Origin: Pogona vitticeps
Taxonomy: Eukaryota > Chordata > Lepidosauria > Squamata > Agamidae
NCBI RefSeq assembly: GCF_051106095.1
Contig: NC_135789.1
Coordinates: forward strand, 24,671,764-24,735,763
Direction of reading: 5' to 3'
Length of the DNA: 64,000 nucleotides
Shown here: positions 1-12,700 of the stretch, piece after piece
Position numbering within the stretch: the first letter of the stretch is position 1
Layout: each line of letters begins with the position of its first letter
The notes under the pieces: generated by a model
What the model was told of the DNA's origin: nothing
Databases searched by the model: none
Seen by the model: the letters and a program-made list of their open reading frames with translations, nothing else
Position numbers and translations under genes: made by a program

Positions 1-314
1 CCGCAGCGCCACCACGTCCCCTTCATGTTGTGAAGGTGGGCTAAATAAACTCCTTGTCCAAATTGTACGCATGCCCCACTCCCAAATTGTTTGTGCGCAG
101 GGCCAAGCCTGTATTAGTGTTTCCTGGGATGTGTTTTGCAGAGAACAGAGAGAATTGCCACCGCTATTCCAGAACAGAGAGCCCAAGAGCCCTTTGCGGA
201 AGTTTTGTGATTTTCCTGATCCTGTGTATATGCATACATATGGATAAGTAACTGTATGTAAATCCCCAGCCTTCAGTGCAACAAACTGGAAAGGTACATT
301 TAAAAAAGGCTGGA

Positions 315-752
315 CTGCTGGAGTTTTCAGGGGTTTAGGTCTCTGGAGATGCAGAGCCAGAGGTTGGGAGTTCTGATTCCTCACAGTGCCTCCTTGACAG
401 GGACTGAACTCAATCTATAGGGTCTCTTCCAACTCTGCAGCGCTAAGATGATGATTGTTGTAGAATTGCTGGAGAGCTCAGGGGTTTAGGTATCTGGAGA
501 TGAGGACCGACACCTCTGGAGTTAAAATTCCTCACTGTGCTCCCTTGACAGAGGCTGGAAGCCATGATACAGAAGGTCGCTTCCAGCTCTGCAGTCCTAA
601 GGTGATGATTATGGTAGAACTGCTGGAGAGCTCAGTTATTTAAGTCTCAGGCTGCAGAGCCAGAGGTTAAGAGTCCGATTCCCCACTAACAGGGGCTGCA
701 TTTGATGATCCATAGGGTCCCTTCCAGCTCTGACGCTCTAAGATTATGATGA
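315..752 (+). repeat. Three tandem tRNA-derived SINE copies
   Basis: Three consecutive copies of about 140 bp (about 315-456, 461-610, 616-752) share a block order: an A-box-like GCTCAGGGGTTTAGG, an internal GCAGAGCCAGAGGTT, a B-box-like GAGTCCGATTCCCC, then TAGGGTCCCTTCCAGCTCT and a tail AAGATGATGATT. The tail resembles CR1-mobilised SINEs. The last copy runs into a (TTA)n tract at 756-789. The copies differ substantially from each other, so they are old. They are expected to lie in a 3' intron of NIPSNAP2. Confidence 0.7.

Positions 753-755
<3 letters not shown>

Positions 756-789
<34 letters not shown>
756..789. repeat. (TTA)n microsatellite
   Basis: About eleven TTA units directly follow the third SINE copy and probably grew from its tail. 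Confidence 0.9.
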
Positions 790-1178
790 AAATGCACATC
801 ATCAAACAATAAATGCACATTTTAAGGAGGTCTTAATTAGGTAAGACAGAACAAATCCAAGGGTAAAATGTTTCGGTGTTAAGACACCAGCTTCAGTCCC
901 TGGACGCACTAAAACATTTCACACTTGAATGTGTTGCTTGTTGCTTCCTGTTGTTCTGCGCAGGTGTAGACACACATTACAGAATGACCGGGAATGCTGC
1001 TGAGCAATCTCTAAACTGGAGAACCCAAGACGATCTTGCCTTGATTGGGAGGTTTGTTCCCATCCCCAGCCCTGGGAATCTCAACGTGAACAAAGTCCAA
1101 ACGTTCCCAGAGGACTTTAGAAGAAGGCCTATCAGGCACATCCTGAGCTAGACGTGGGAAATGCAAGCCCGGCCGTAC

Positions 1179-4100
1179 CCCAAAGGTGATGAACCATGTA
1201 CAGCTGCCCAATCTGTGAGAAAAAGCCACCGACTGCTTCTTTGTCATCCTGCCGGAAGCGAATGGCCCGGGCCCTGAAAGAGACGGGAAGAGGGGTTCGT
1301 CAACGGGACCCGGGGATTGGAGCTAAGATCATTGCAAAAAAGCCGGGAATTACCCTGGCTTGCGGTTCAGGAACAAGCACGCCAGAAAGCATCGCAACCT
1401 GGCACAACACTAGAGAAGTATTAAGGGAGTATTTCCAGCTAGAAAAAAAGATTACAGAAGCTCCTTTTCAGATTAAGGAACCCTGGCATTATTTGCTCAG
1501 GACCCTGTTTTGCTTTTTTTGCTATTCAGGCCGCATGGCAGACGCACTTACCATCTTTCGTACATTTGCCCTTAAAAATAAACCTGAGAAGCACTTCATA
1601 AGTGGAGAGTCAAGAGCAAGAAAGCTGTCCAGGGTTAACAAAGTTAATTCCCTATGAACTGAAATCAGACCTGAAGGCAAGCCTGACTTTGCCAGTTCTT
1701 TACACCTCTTTGCATCGAGTAAAATCAGAGCATCCATATGTATCCGTTGGCACACCTAAATGTGAACTTGAAAAGCAAATAAGTGGAAAGTTTTACACCA
1801 AGTTTTCTACATTTGTAGAGTTTCCCAGCTTCCCCATCCTGAATGTTGGTGGGTGGCTAGATATTCCATGGAGTTTGGTTGAAATGTATTTTATTTAAAT
1901 TATTTTTACTCCGCCTTTCTCCTCGAACGGGGCCCAAACGCTGCGGCCCCCAAATGTTTCCAAGTTCGGGTGATCCTCCACATGCCCTTAAGAAGCAGCG
2001 AAAGTCTGCATTGTGGAATTATTCATATTCAAGCCCCTCATTCTTGAAAAGATCAGGTATTCTTTAGTACTTTGTTTTTCCTTTCTTTCCAGTTTTCATC
2101 TATTTTTTCTTCTTCTTCCTCTGGACGAACTCTCTGCCCCCGGGTCATTATTCTTTCTTTATGTCAACAAAACCAGCTAACTGAACAAAGTGTGAGGAAG
2201 ACTGCTGTACCAGGGGACTCTGACCTAAGTGGAAAACAATCCCAACTTAGAAAACGCCTCCTGTTACAACACTACTTCTCATACTCCAAAAATACTCTCC
2301 CAATAACCTGTCCATCTTTTCCTCTTCAGACCGGGAAGTCCTCACTGGAATATTGGCTCTATAGGTTCTGCAGCAGAACCCAACTAGACACAGCACTGAT
2401 TGGCTGGCGGCTGTGGTGCCAAGAACCCACTTCATCTTCTGCCAACGCCAAAGAGACTTACACTTACAATCTTTTCATGTCTGAAACCCAGTAGTAGGTT
2501 GTAACTAGAGCAGGTCTATTTGAACCAATGGAACTTACGGAGGGGTTGACTCGCCAAATCCCCAAGGATTTAATGGGCCTCCTCTAGTTGCAAGTTACTA
2601 CTGGATTTCAGCTGAAGAGTGTTGTCTTTGAAAGTACAGCAGACAATCCATTGAAACCATGAAAATGAACAGGTAGGAAATCCCCCCAATAGCTAGGGAT
2701 TTGGGAAGTTGTCGTCTAAAAAACATACCATTTCCAAGCTCTATACAAAAGATATACACCATGTTTTATAAAAGAATAATAGCTGGAATGGTTGGTAAGC
2801 ACATCGGTTTTGGCAAACAGAAGCTGGACCCAGACCATGGGGAGAAAAATGTGTCGGCTGCTCTTGCAATGTACAGCGTGTTCTGACTTTTAAATAAACT
2901 GACAGGCTTCTCTTTCCACAGCACCTGCCCTTGGGTAAACATCTGTCTGCAAAAGAACATGTGTGGAGGGGAAAAGTTCTCAGTTCTCTGGGGTCATTCC
3001 ACACAACTCAAAGACAACCTTAAGCACCAGAGAAATGTTACCTAATAAACAAACCCCCTGCAATGAAATCAACAGTGCTAGTGATAAGGTAAAGGGGTGG
3101 ATGGTGGTGGGAACTTCCTAGAAAAAGGAGATAGGAAAAAATTACCTGGAGGGAGATGAGCAAATGAGCCCAACCTGGTTCCTTCCCTGAATACGTGGGG
3201 AAGCTTCAGTGAAAAAGCCCAATTCGGGAGCCCACCCAACACCCTCCTATCTAGGGGGTCAGTGCCATTACACTCCACAAGACTGTACAACTGTATGTAT
3301 CCTGACTGTAAGTATAGTGTGCGGCATATTAACTGTTAGGAAATATTACCAAAAATAAAGCAGCGAAGGGCAGCCTTCTGTTAGAATCGGCATGACTGCA
3401 TTGAGAAATAAATACGTCATGACGGATTCTAGCTTTGACAGCTTTAGGAAGCATTAAATATCTTGGAGGAGGAGAAGGCTGGTCCACCGCTAACAATCTG
3501 GACAGTGAAATGAAACCTCCGCGTTCAGAGGCAGGCTACCTCGGGCCACCAATTCTGAGGGCAAACGGGGTCAGTGACCATCCTCATGCCCGGCTTGTGA
3601 GCTTCCAGAGGAATTCAGTCACAAGATAGAATGCTGGATTCCATGAGCAGGGGATGAGCGGTCACTTAGTGCGAAGGCCCTCGTTTTACATGCAGGAAGT
3701 CCCACGTTCCGTCTCCAGTACAGCGTCTTCCGGTACGACTACGGAAGAATCTTGTTTGAAGCCCTCAATCCTCATGCCTGGCTGCCGGCATCAACAGTCC
3801 AGGGTGTTCAAGGGCCAAGGATCTACAAAGCTTTGACCATGCTTTGAAATCTGGACTTGACCCATCATGGCAAACCTGTCATGTCCACTTTCCAGCGGTT
3901 CTGTGGGTGCTGAGACCCAGCAGCACACAAGCTTGGCTTTCAACTACAGTATCTTGTTATAACACACATAGGGACACACACAGACACACACACACACACG
4001 CATCGTGAGGGAACACTTACCAGTAATTGCCCCACTCGATCATCGTCCCAGGCTGAAAGAGAAAAGAGAGGTGATCACACCCTGATAGCGCAGCTCCTTG

Positions 4101-7100
4101 TACTGTTCTCCAAGATGGGGAAGTAAGCGAAGGGATCCAAGAGGATCTAAAAGGGTTCCTGGAGCAAGTGAAGACCGATCTACCCTTCCCGGCTCCAGAA
4201 ATCCTCTTGGATCTTATTCGGTCACTAAAGAAGGCAACTCAGCCCAAAAGACAAGGGGTGATGAGCCAGACGTGGGGTTATTTTCGTCAGACAGCTTTTT
4301 AGTTTTTGTTCACGGTAGTAGTTGGCATTAAGGGACATGTGCTGGAAACAGGACTCAGCGACTGCTCTTTCCCCCCCTCTTCACAAGGCAGGGCGTCTGA
4401 GACAAAACTAGCAAGACCCAGGAGAACCCAGCGGCCAGCTCTTGACAGAAAACGACCTGCCCTCTTCTCAACAAATTAGGTTCCTTGAAGGAGGTTAAAG
4501 GGAAACAAAGGCAGGTACATTTCTTCTCCATTTATTTCCTCCATTTTAACAGTGCCAATTCTATCAAGGGAATTTTTTTTTTAAAAGGCACTCACACGAA
4601 GCTGGTAAGACCTCAGTTCATAGATGTTAGGCCCTGGACGGGGAACAGGTTCATTCCAAAAACTGAACTCCAACAGCAGTTGGTTCTTGCGGGAGAGAAG
4701 CATGTTTCCCCTTGCTTTGCGAAATTCCATGAAGTCCTAAGTATGAAATAAAAACACAAAATCCACAGTGTTTCTTAAATAGACAGTAGCACATGGCATG
4801 GATCAGTAAAACAACAAGAAAAACAGGAGCTTCTCCCACTCAATTTACTTCTGCTGCCTCGACCCTGATAGCTCCCCACAGGAAAGGCCCAGCCTATCAC
4901 AGGACATGGCAGTTTGTGTCCTCCACCTATTTTGGACTTCCAACTCCCCATAAGCCCAGCAACCGTGATGAATAGGAAAGGAATAAAAGCAAAAGCATGC
5001 AAAGCGTGCTCCTTATATACTGCCCCATAGCACTTCAAGCACTCTCTAGGCGGTTTACAAGTTAATCATGCAGGCTACACATTGCCCCCCTAGCAAGCTG
5101 GGTACTCATTTTACCGACCTCGGAAGGATAGAAGGCTTAAGTCAACCTTGAGCCGCTACCTGGAATTGAACCCCAGGTCGTGAACACAATTTTGGCTGCA
5201 GTACAGCGTTTTAACCACTGCGCCACAAGGCTCTGTGGAAGTTATTGTCCAAAAACATCTGGAAGGCTGAAGGATCCCAGCCTCATCTTCATGGATACAA
5301 AAACTCTTGACCATGCACAAACCCTTGTAGGAAGTATTATCAATGTCTAAGAAAGTTTCATAGGGGTCAAAATGTGATATGCTTTCAGATTGCTTCTGGC
5401 TTACGGATGTAACTATCTCAAATTTGTCCTATCATTGATACCCCTGTTCAGTTCTTGCAAACTGAAAGCAAGGGTATCATTTCCTGGGTCAAGGCACCTC
5501 ATGTTACGTCTTCCTCTTTTCCCACTGCCTTCTACTTTTTCTAATGGTGAACAGGGAATGAGACGCCTTATTTGCTTGCCTGATTGGCTTGCCTAGGAGC
5601 AAGGCCCCAAGAGATTTTAAACCATTTGCTACATTACTGATCTGCTCCCCTAAAGGTTACGCACCACACAGCATTGTGCTGTCATCAGCATGCCTTGAAC
5701 AATTTCTTTCGGGATCAAGAAAGAAATCAAGGGTCTCCTTTGTTTTTGTTTTGCAAATGACACAGTAGCCCTTGTTCTGCTGGCTGTGGGAACGTGCTTC
5801 TGCAGACTTTATAAAGCACAGCCCTATGTGGAATTACATGGATGGAGGACTTGAGAAATGAACAAACTTGGGCCTTCTCGGTGCTGTTGGACGAGATCTA
5901 CAAGCGCACCTTTTTACCTGGTCTTACCTTGTTATGGCGAAGCTTACTCATGACTTCTGTGAGGGCTGGATAGCCCCCCTCGTACCTCCAGAGGTGGACT
6001 AGAATGAAAAGGAGCATGTTTAGGAGACCTATCCCCTTCAGGTAGGCACACAGTGTGCTTCTACTGACTTCCGCGTCTCTCCTCATCCTTCCTAGTCTAT
6101 CCATGCACCCACCTGCATTCCACAGCCACCTTCCTTTCTCCATCCCTTCCTCCCATCGCCCCTCTGGAGGGTTAGCCAAGCTCCTTTCTTTCAGGGCTTC
6201 TCAGACCACCACCTTTTGGGTGGGATCTCAAAATGAAGATTTCCCAGGATTTTTCACCTTGGGATCCATTTCCTAAGCACCCACATCCCTTAAATATCAT
6301 CCAGAGCACTCCAGGAGAATGCAGCTGAAATTATTTTCCCAGCAAGGAAGTGTTTACAAGGGGAAGCCTGCTCACTCAGGGCCTCTAGGATTGCAACGGA
6401 GAAGAGCGTCACGTCAGGTTAATCCACCCAGAAGATCTTCCGAGTCTGAATCTGTCTCTCAGAATCTGAGAGACAGAGGTAGAGCGCCCAGACTCCAGGC
6501 CTGAGAGTGGCCATTTTGTTGTGATAAATTCATAAATTCTTTTTAAAAAAATGCCCTTTGGACACAGCCCCAGACTCCAAACCCAAGCAAAAGCTCATTC
6601 ACATGCCTTTCAATGCTGTTAAAAGAAAGAGAATTCAGCCTTGGCCTAATCCTGGCTTAGGACCCAAAGAGTCCACTGGGATCTTTACCAAGTGCATAGC
6701 TGCTGCTTGGGGATCTTCCCTAGGCCTGCAAAGCTCAGGTCTGACCAGCTGCCACCGCAGAAGTCATGGTTAACTGGACTGCCCCCTGCTAACCACTCCC
6801 TGAATGCATGTTGAGGATGATGGAGGATTGCCCTCCGCTCCTCAGAGACTGTCCTGCCCCCTGCCATCTTCCCGCCTGGCCAGAAGAAGCAGACTGCCCG
6901 TGGCAAGCACCCAACCTCAGCCCAGAGGCATGTTTCTGTTGAACGTCTTATCTCCTACCAGCCTGATCTTGCTCTCCGTACCACGTGTTCCACGTCCCCA
7001 CCAGTGTACAGGGAAACCCTTCGTGGACTTTTAGCAGCACCTCTTCGCTTAAAAAAACAAAACGAAAACAGACGTTACATCACAGAAGTACACAAAGGCC

Positions 7101-10100
7101 AATCAGCTCAGCAGTCAGATGTTCATTCCGAGGGTGAGACCCTTGAGTTTAGATTTCTGTGATTTAGATTTCTTCTCTCAAGAACTCTCATGTCATCTCC
7201 TGAGGAACCTTCCTGAGAAACGTACTGTTTGTTGTTGTTTAGTCGTTACATTGTGTCCAACTCTTCGTGACCCCTTGGACCAGAGCACGCCAGGCCCTCC
7301 TGTCTTCCACTGCCTCCCGGAGTTGGGTCAAGTTCATGTTGGTCGCTTCGGTGACCCTGTCCATCCTTCCCATCCTCTGTCGTCCCCTTCTCCTCTTGGC
7401 TTCACATTTTCCCAACATCAGGGGCTTTTCCAGGGAGTCTTCTCTTCTCATGAGATGACCAAAGGATTGGAGCCTCAGCTTCAGGATCTGTCCTTCCAGT
7501 GAGCACTCTGGGTTGATTTCCTTCAGAATGGATAGGTTTGTTCTCCTTGCAGTCCATGGGACTCTCAAGAGTCTCCTCCAGCACCACAATTCAAAAGCAT
7601 CTATTCTTCGGCAGTCAGCCTTCTTTATGGTCCAACTCTCACTTCCATACATCGCTCTTGGAAAAACCATAGCTTTGACTATGCGGACCTTTGCCAGCAA
7701 GGTGATGTATCTGCTTTTTAAGATGCTGTCTAGGTTTATCATCGCTTTCCTCCCAGGAAGCAGGTGTCTTTTAATTTCCTGGCTGGTGTCACCATCTGCA
7801 GTGATCATGGAGCCCAAGAAAGTAAAATCTGTCACTGCCTCCATATCTTCTCCTTCTATTTGCCAGGAGGTGATGGGACAAGTGGCCAGTTTTGTTTTTT
7901 GATCTTGAGCTTCAGACCATTTTTGTGCTCTCCTCTTTCACCCTCATTAAGAGGTTCTTTAATTCCTCCTCACTTTCTGCCATCAGAGTGGTATCATCTG
8001 CATATCTGAGGTTGTTGATATTTCTTCCAGCAATCTTAATTCCGGCTTGGGATTCATCCAGTCCTGCCTTTCGCATGATGTATTCTGCATATAAGTTAAA
8101 TAAGCAGGGAGACAATATATAGCCTTGTCGTACTCCTTTCCCAATTTTGAACCAATCAGTTGTTCCATATCCAGTTCTAACTGTTGCTTCCTGTCCCACA
8201 TACAGATTTCTCAGGAGATAGATAAGGTGGTCAGGCACTCCCATTTCTTTAAGAACTGGTCCACACAGTCAAGGCTTTTGCGTAGTCAATGAAGCAGAAG
8301 TACTGTAGATGTTTTTCTGTAACTTTCTGGCTTTCTCCATAATCCAGCGCATGTTAGCAATTTGGTCTCTAGTTCCTCTTTACTGTCAAAATGGCTTAAA
8401 ACCAGCTGAAGTTTGCATTCGATGTTAGAACACTAACAAAGGTGGAGTCGGACACGACTTAATGACTAAACAACAACAACAAATGATGCTTTTGTGATCC
8501 CAAACCCATCACAGACTTCTATATAGTTCCTTCCATGTTATTTAAAAATGTATGTATTTCTCAATTATTGCTAGATTTTTTGTTTGTAAAATTACAAAAT
8601 ATAAAATAAATAATATATAAAAATATTAAATATAAAAATAAAAAACTATGGTGGCTCCCAGTTTACAGAACACCCCGACATCTCCTAAAGAGGTGACAAT
8701 CAAATCACTTATGCACAAGAAGACTATTAGACTAGATTTGTTTAACAGATCTAATAATGACCTCATTTACATATGCAACAGGATGCATTAGCAGAACCCC
8801 CAATGGCAGAACTAGTACATTGGGAGAAAGGTTCAGGTTAAACCTACTTTTTGCTAATTTAGGGAATAGCTTTAATAAATTAGCATTCAAAAATGTAATA
8901 TAGTCCATTTTACCACTTCCTTCCTGCCTAACCTATGTTCCTGCACAAGAAGTTGAGATTTAACCAATTTCCCACACCTACGAACCTACAAACATTTACT
9001 TCCAAATCTCATTGGGTTCAGAGGGACTTAACTTCCAAATAAGTGTGTTTAGGATTATAAACAACTTTTATGGAGCTGGATTCAAAATCCTCCAACCAGT
9101 TCGGTCCTCCATTCAGACTTACCAAAGCCGATTGTAGGATTCTAGGCATTCCGGTTTGACGTTGTGAACTGGAAAACAGCAAAAAAAAAGTCTATGTTAA
9201 AAATCAGGTGAAGTAAGAGAAGAGAGAACCCACACAGGAGAAAGACTAAAAGAGGAGCAACTCACACTGTAATTTATAAAGACTGCTGGTCTCCTTTTTA
9301 GCCAAAAGGTTGGAGTGTGCGTCTTTCCTCGGATCTACTTTGCGGACAAAAAGCGACTTCAACCAGCTGTCTTCCGCAGATCGGTTATTCGACGAGACAA
9401 GGCCCCTGCCCGTGGAAAAAAGAAGTGGTGAAAGACAAAACACTTTGTTAAAACTTAAAGAAAAATTAAAAAGAAGACAAAAACATTACAGCACCTTAGA
9501 GACTAACTGCTCTATTTTAATGTGAGCTTTTGTGGACGAGTCCACTTCTTCAGACATTATGTCTAAGGCCGAAAGTTCACATTAAAATAGAGCAGTTGGT
9601 CTTCTGGTCTCCTTTATTTTTCTTTTGGCTTTGCCTGATACATCGGCACAGACTAGCACGGCTGCCCCTTCTAAAACGACAGCTTGGCTAAAACTTGCCT
9701 ACAGTTTGTTCCTGAACTATTAGACTATGGAACAGAAGGCGAACAGAGAGAAGATTCACAGATCATTTCCCACATCGTGGAAGGCGTCTTCCTCTTTATT
9801 GTTAGAACCCATACTGTATTCTTCATTTGCCAGTCATTAAAAGTGAATGAAGAAATTTGAATCGAGTCATCACATAAGGTTTCACCCATCTCATTAAGAG
9901 GCCAACAGGAAATTTCTTGAGAAGTATGTTTTAAATTGTTAAATTGGGTCTTATGTCCAAGCAAAGGTGCCTAAGCCTGCAGCCTAAAATGCTGCAAAAT
10001 ATGTGTATGAAAAGGAGGGAAAAATAATAGCAAACCACAAAAAACTGCTGGGTTTTTAGCTCTTCCCAAGCTGGTTTTCCCCAGATGCTTTGGACTTCAA

Positions 10101-12029
10101 ATCCCATGATCTCTTGGCACAGAGGCAGGGGGTGGAGATCTATTTGGACCAATAAGAGTTGCCATTATGGTTTAACTGTGCTGTTCAAAGTGGCAGAAAA
10201 CAAAAATGAATGCAATCAATTCATTGGCTAGAATGTACCAATCCTTAGGCTGAAAACCACAAGTCCCAGTGCCCTTCTTTCAGGGTGGAAATATTAATTT
10301 TATTAATTTTTACATCAATATTAATTAATTAATACATTCATGTGCATCAAGGTCAAAGAATTTTTTTTCAAGGACGTGGAAGAGATGTAAACATCACTGA
10401 ACTCAACAGATCTTCCTTCTAAGTAGACACATATAGTACTGAGGTCCCCACTGAGCTAGGAAAGTTACTGGGTGGTTTTGGTTCAAATGCTCTCTGCGAG
10501 CTGGATGCACCTTGTGAGGATGAAGGAGAACAAGAAACAGGAGACTGAAATGTCATGTATCAACCTAATTGAGATTTATAAGTAGAAACTGGCAGGCTTC
10601 CTTTTTAAAAATGGTAGGCTTCCTTTTTAAAAAATATATTTGCAAATTTGCAAATCTGGTCGTAATTGACCAGATAGGTGGGATATAAATAGAATGAATG
10701 AATGAATGAATGAATGAATGAATGAATGAATGAATGAATGAATGAATGAATAAATAAATAAATAAATAAATAAAAACAACCACCGGAACCCAGAACAATC
10801 TGTCATTCAAGAGTCTGCTTTTGCTTGCCTGATTAAATAAGGTGATGCTTAGGGTTTTAAATCTGTGAACACCTGGTTAAACCCGATTGCCTTGGTCACA
10901 GTAGCATCCTAATATGGTTCCCAGAGCCCTTGTGGCTGGGTTGTGTTGCAACCCAGGGGGACAAGAAGCCTAAAAAGTAAAAGTGAAACAGAAGCTGTCC
11001 TTCCAAATTTCCAGTCCTTATCTGAAAGAAGAAGCTCTATCTAATTTCCCATAATGGAGAGCATAGCCTTTATGTTCCATGAAGACTAGTAAGGATTAGG
11101 TGCTGTTTACATGGCTTGCTGAAGGTAAAAGTGCTAAGCTATTGGCTGCTCTCTGCACTGAGCGTCCCCCAGGAGTGGAAAAAAAAGGGACAGTTTTTCC
11201 AACCTTAACACATCTGACTTTGGCTTCCAAATGTCTGCCTCAAAGAACCAGAAAAAGTATATATTGTTTTATTACATACGTACATTGTAATTTGCAACAT
11301 TTCTAAGGAATTACATCATCTGCAAATTTAGGGGGTGAGAGAGTTCTTTCTTTCTTGTAAATCTTGGCATCTGCTGGAAGCCTATAAGGTGACACACACA
11401 CACCCTTTATCATGGAGGAGTTAATAATGTTCAATTTAGTTTAAATGTGATATAAGTTCATATCTTAAATTGTGGGACCTGGGGGACTGGATTAATGTAC
11501 GTGAAGACACCTACACCCCCCTTTTTGGAGGCAGCTGTCTTATTCTCGGGGAAACATGGTATGTGTATATATGTACGCATGCATGTTTATAAATGTATAA
11601 ATATAAATATTTATAATATAAATATTATAAATAAATATTATAAATAATATAAATATTAAATAAATAAATAAATATTTTCAAAATACATAAAACCTGTATT
11701 TCTCCTTAAAAAGGGAACCAAGGTGGCTTACAGTAATTAAAAGATATGTACAGCAATTAATTATACACTGATGAACATGTAAACAGGTATATTTGTTTAT
11801 ATATGTATTTATATGCATGTGTATTAGATAAGCGTAGATAAACATATTAACAGGTACTGTATGTGTGTCTGTACATATGCATAAATATGTTTGCATATAC
11901 ACATAGACACATATGCTATCCGACATATACAAGATAGATAGATAGAAACCTACCCTATGTGATCTTGTCTTATCTGTCCATATGTACTATATGTAACTTA
12001 TTTATACACATATAGGTGTAAATATCTAT

Positions 12030-12097
<68 letters not shown>

Positions 12098-12533
12098 ACG
12101 TGCACACTTTTTAAGGCTGCTTCTCTGCCTATCTACTGCTTAAATTTCCCGATCTGCTTAGAAATACATAGGCAGAAAAGCCAGGAAACCCACCCACCCC
12201 CATGCGCCCTTCACTAATTAGTTCTTTTAATTAAGGAGGGAGGGAGGCTCGTTAGGCCGGCTGGCCAGCTGGCGGCCACGTGACCGGCCCGTGACCTTGA
12301 GCCGGGGGGGGGCGGTGGCGGCGCCCTCTCCCCTCCCCCTCCGCTCGCCCGCCTTTCCTTCCCCCTCCCCCCCTCTTCCTCCCCGTTTCCCCTCACCTGA
12401 GGAGGAAAAGGCGGGAAGGGCCCCCCGGGCGAGGCGGCGGGAAAGCCGGGCGGCGGCGGAGGAGGAGGAGGGGAAGGGGATGGTGGTGCGGGCCCACGCT
12501 CCCTGGCAGCCTCAGCAGCGCCCCGGCCGCCAT
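1179..12533 (-). CDS. NIPSNAP2: NIPSNAP2 (GBAS), mitochondrial NipSnap homolog 2, 3' end outside window
   Basis: Eight coding exons read on the minus strand: 12397-12533, 9266-9405, 9123-9168, 6959-7047, 5928-5998, 4596-4736, 4021-4052 and 1179-1273. All have GT/AG junctions and compatible phases, giving about 250 codons. The ATG at 12533 opens an arginine/leucine/proline-rich leader typical of a mitochondrial presequence. The mature part carries NIPSNAP2 landmarks such as [66 protein letters not shown] and [34 protein letters not shown] favours NIPSNAP2 over NIPSNAP1. The family protein is a mitochondrial matrix/surface factor that recruits autophagy adaptors to damaged mitochondria. By memory of the human protein (286 aa), about 49 C-terminal residues in the last exons must lie left of position 1. 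Exon 4 appears two residues shorter than human just before the PCTLVGTW motif. The gene is co-directional with MRPS17, as in mammals. Confidence 0.95.
1274..4020. other. NIPSNAP2 intron between exons 7 and 8
   Basis: This 2.7-kb intron holds no coding exon that I can recognise. The only clear element is a short interrupted CA repeat at about 3966-4000, just before exon 7 on the minus strand. The rest looks like unique or old degenerate sequence. Confidence 0.6.
5000..5236 (-). repeat. tRNA-derived SINE (squamate type), minus strand
   Basis: Read on the minus strand it begins with GTGGCGCAGTGGTTAAAACG (A-box type) and has GGGTTCAATTCC (B box) about 50 bases on. A body follows with CCTTCCGAGGTCGGTAAAATG and ACCCAGCTTGCTAGG, and a 3' part ending AAGTGCTATGGGGCAGTATATAAG. 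It lies in the NIPSNAP2 intron between exons 5 and 6. A fragment of the same family is at 58225-58310. I cannot fix the family name without a repeat library. Confidence 0.75.
7228..8437 (-). mobile_element. BovB (RTE-clade) LINE, 5'-truncated
   Basis: The minus-strand translation shows the end of the reverse transcriptase and the C-terminal region of Bov[93 protein letters not shown] and [14 protein letters not shown]. The 3' end carries the diagnostic GACTAAACAACAACAA tail. Only about 1.2 kb of the usual 3.2 kb remains, and the reading frame is interrupted between 8244-7912 and 7844-7239, so it is dead. It sits in the NIPSNAP2 intron between exons 3 and 4. BovB is abundant in squamates and famous for horizontal transfer to ruminants. 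Confidence 0.93.
8438..8482 (+). mobile_element. BovB-type 3' tail in opposite orientation
   Basis: GGAGTCGGACACGACTTAAT followed by GACTAAACAACAACAAC on the plus strand is the same 3' terminal sequence as the BovB copy ending at 7228, but inverted. It abuts the truncated end of that copy. It may be a very short second BovB insertion, the tail of a BovB-mobilised SINE, or an inversion product. Confidence 0.7.
9478..9690. repeat. Fold-back dispersed repeat
   Basis: The block AGACTAACTGCTCTATTTTA plus ATGTGAGCTTTTGTGG is followed, after about 50 bp, by its own inverted copy (AAAGTTCACATT through GAGCAGTTGGTCT). The same type of sequence recurs at 27035-27105 and, again as a fold-back, at 63098-63320. 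The family is not identified. It lies 70 bp upstream of NIPSNAP2 exon 2, within intron 1. Confidence 0.6.
10692..10773. repeat. (GAAT)n followed by (AAAT)n
   Basis: About fourteen GAAT units pass into about six AAAT units. It lies in NIPSNAP2 intron 1 at the end of a short degenerate repeat tail (CAGATAGGTGGGATATAAAT). Confidence 0.9.
12034..12093. repeat. (AC)n microsatellite
   Basis: About 29 AC units lie in NIPSNAP2 intron 1, 300 bp from exon 1. The 500 bp to the left (11560-12030) is AT-rich low-complexity sequence. Confidence 0.95.
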
Positions 12534-12700
12534 CTTGACCACCTCCAGCCGGGCTCGGAGGGGAGGGGAGGGGAGGGGAGGAAAGGAGAGGAAAGGAAAG
12601 AGAGGGGAGGGGAAAGGGCGCAAGGAGCCCCCACAGCCACTAGGGGGAGCCCCTCTCGCCTCTGTCTGTGTGTTTTTTGTGTGTGTGTGTGTGTGTGTGT
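12250..12700 (-). promoter_or_regulatory. NIPSNAP2: CpG-rich promoter and 5' UTR of NIPSNAP2
   Basis: This block is strongly GC- and CpG-rich compared with the AT-rich DNA around it, and it contains the NIPSNAP2 initiation codon at 12533. The ATG lies inside AAGATGGCGGCC on the minus strand, a YY1-type motif often found at housekeeping start sites. Purine-rich GGGGA runs lie just upstream (plus 12558-12620). No TATA box is evident. The exact transcription start cannot be placed. Confidence 0.75.

Noticed and set aside
5000-5236. A-box and B-box sequences suggesting a tRNA gene (also at 25489 and 62230)
   Set aside because: The sequence cannot form a full cloverleaf and continues into a SINE body; it is a tRNA-derived SINE.
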